The notes below the pieces were generated by a model, which made no database searches, had not been told where the DNA came from, and saw only the letters and a list, made by a program, of their open reading frames with translations. DNA of 47,839 bases. Origin: Phocaeicola_A sp963625535. Lineage in GTDB: Bacteria; Bacteroidota; Bacteroidia; Bacteroidales; Bacteroidaceae. Made by a program: the position numbers and the translations under genes. Shown one piece after another: positions 47,736 through 47,839 of this stretch (positions within the stretch are counted from its first letter, which is position 1; every line of letters starts with the position of its first letter). Where the stretch lies: contig CAVFUK010000114.1 of NCBI GenBank assembly GCA_963625535.1, positions 1 to 47,839 on the forward strand, read 5' to 3'.

Positions 47736-47839
47736 AGCGAAAGTGGAGAAAAGCCCTTCGGCCACGCCGCCCCGGAGGTGGAAAGCCAGAGATGCGAAGA
47801 GGCTTCTTCGACGACTTCCCTGGAGGTTGAAAGACGAAA

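Overview
The window comes from a Bacteroidales chromosome, most likely Bacteroidaceae or Prevotellaceae with a fairly GC-rich genome. Several things point there. The core gene order is rng, HU, mutY, ssb, gldE, phosphopantetheinyl transferase. The trp operon runs B-E-G-D-C-F-A. There are many lipoprotein and secreted CAZymes. Nearly every promoter matches the Bacteroidetes sigma-ABfr form (TTTG, 18-20 bases, TAnnTTTG). No phage, integrase or transposase gene is visible. A 311-base run of N (11799-12109) interrupts trpE.

Layout. Positions 1-106 are the 3' end of an L-rhamnose mutarotase gene. 250-7366 is housekeeping: RNase G and HU (minus strand); mutY, ssb, gldE and a PPTase (plus); L-asparaginase (minus). 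7474-14248 is the seven-gene trp operon (minus), led by a 19-residue leader peptide with three consecutive Trp codons and a terminator hairpin, i.e. a transcription attenuator. 14341-18390 holds a LytTR regulator, its LytS-type kinase and a surface lipoprotein of the polygalacturonate-binding Cthe_2159 family. 18668-30674 is a plant cell wall locus: CE15 glucuronoyl esterase and a secreted GH43 (minus), then GH95, GH105, a pectate lyase, a GPH sugar symporter and a cytoplasmic GH43 (plus). There is no SusC/SusD pair. A tRNA-Phe(GAA) gene lies at 30898-30970. 31608-38863 holds kdsB, an inactivated M16 peptidase homologue, a secreted MORN-repeat protein, an inositol-monophosphatase family enzyme, a YhcH/YjgK/YiaL protein and glgB. 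39291-41447 is a minus-strand group of metallo-beta-lactamase hydrolase, rsmG and a DUF3298-like lipoprotein. 41802-44465 is a GH35 beta-galactosidase with a C-terminal discoidin-like domain. The right end carries an AAA ATPase/PD-(D/E)XK protein and a Fic protein.

How the parts fit. The rhamnose mutarotase, GH105, pectate lyase, GH35, GH95 and Cthe_2159 protein suit growth on pectin side chains and backbone. CE15 and the two GH43 enzymes suit glucuronoxylan. The GPH symporter and cytoplasmic GH43 form the import and final hydrolysis step.

The most unusual content is between genes. At least seven junctions carry short tandem repeats: 22-23 bp units at 101, 6248, 20063, 39023 and 41709, a 62-bp unit at 34975 and a 74-bp unit at 18521. 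Several arrays begin at a stop codon, and in the CE15 case the repeat contains copies of the last codons of the gene. The arrays at 20063 and 39023 consist of palindromes with an ACAATCGATTGT core at about 22-bp spacing. A second repeat type, purine-rich with an 8-bp period (AGACTAAG-like), lies at 19938 and at the right end.
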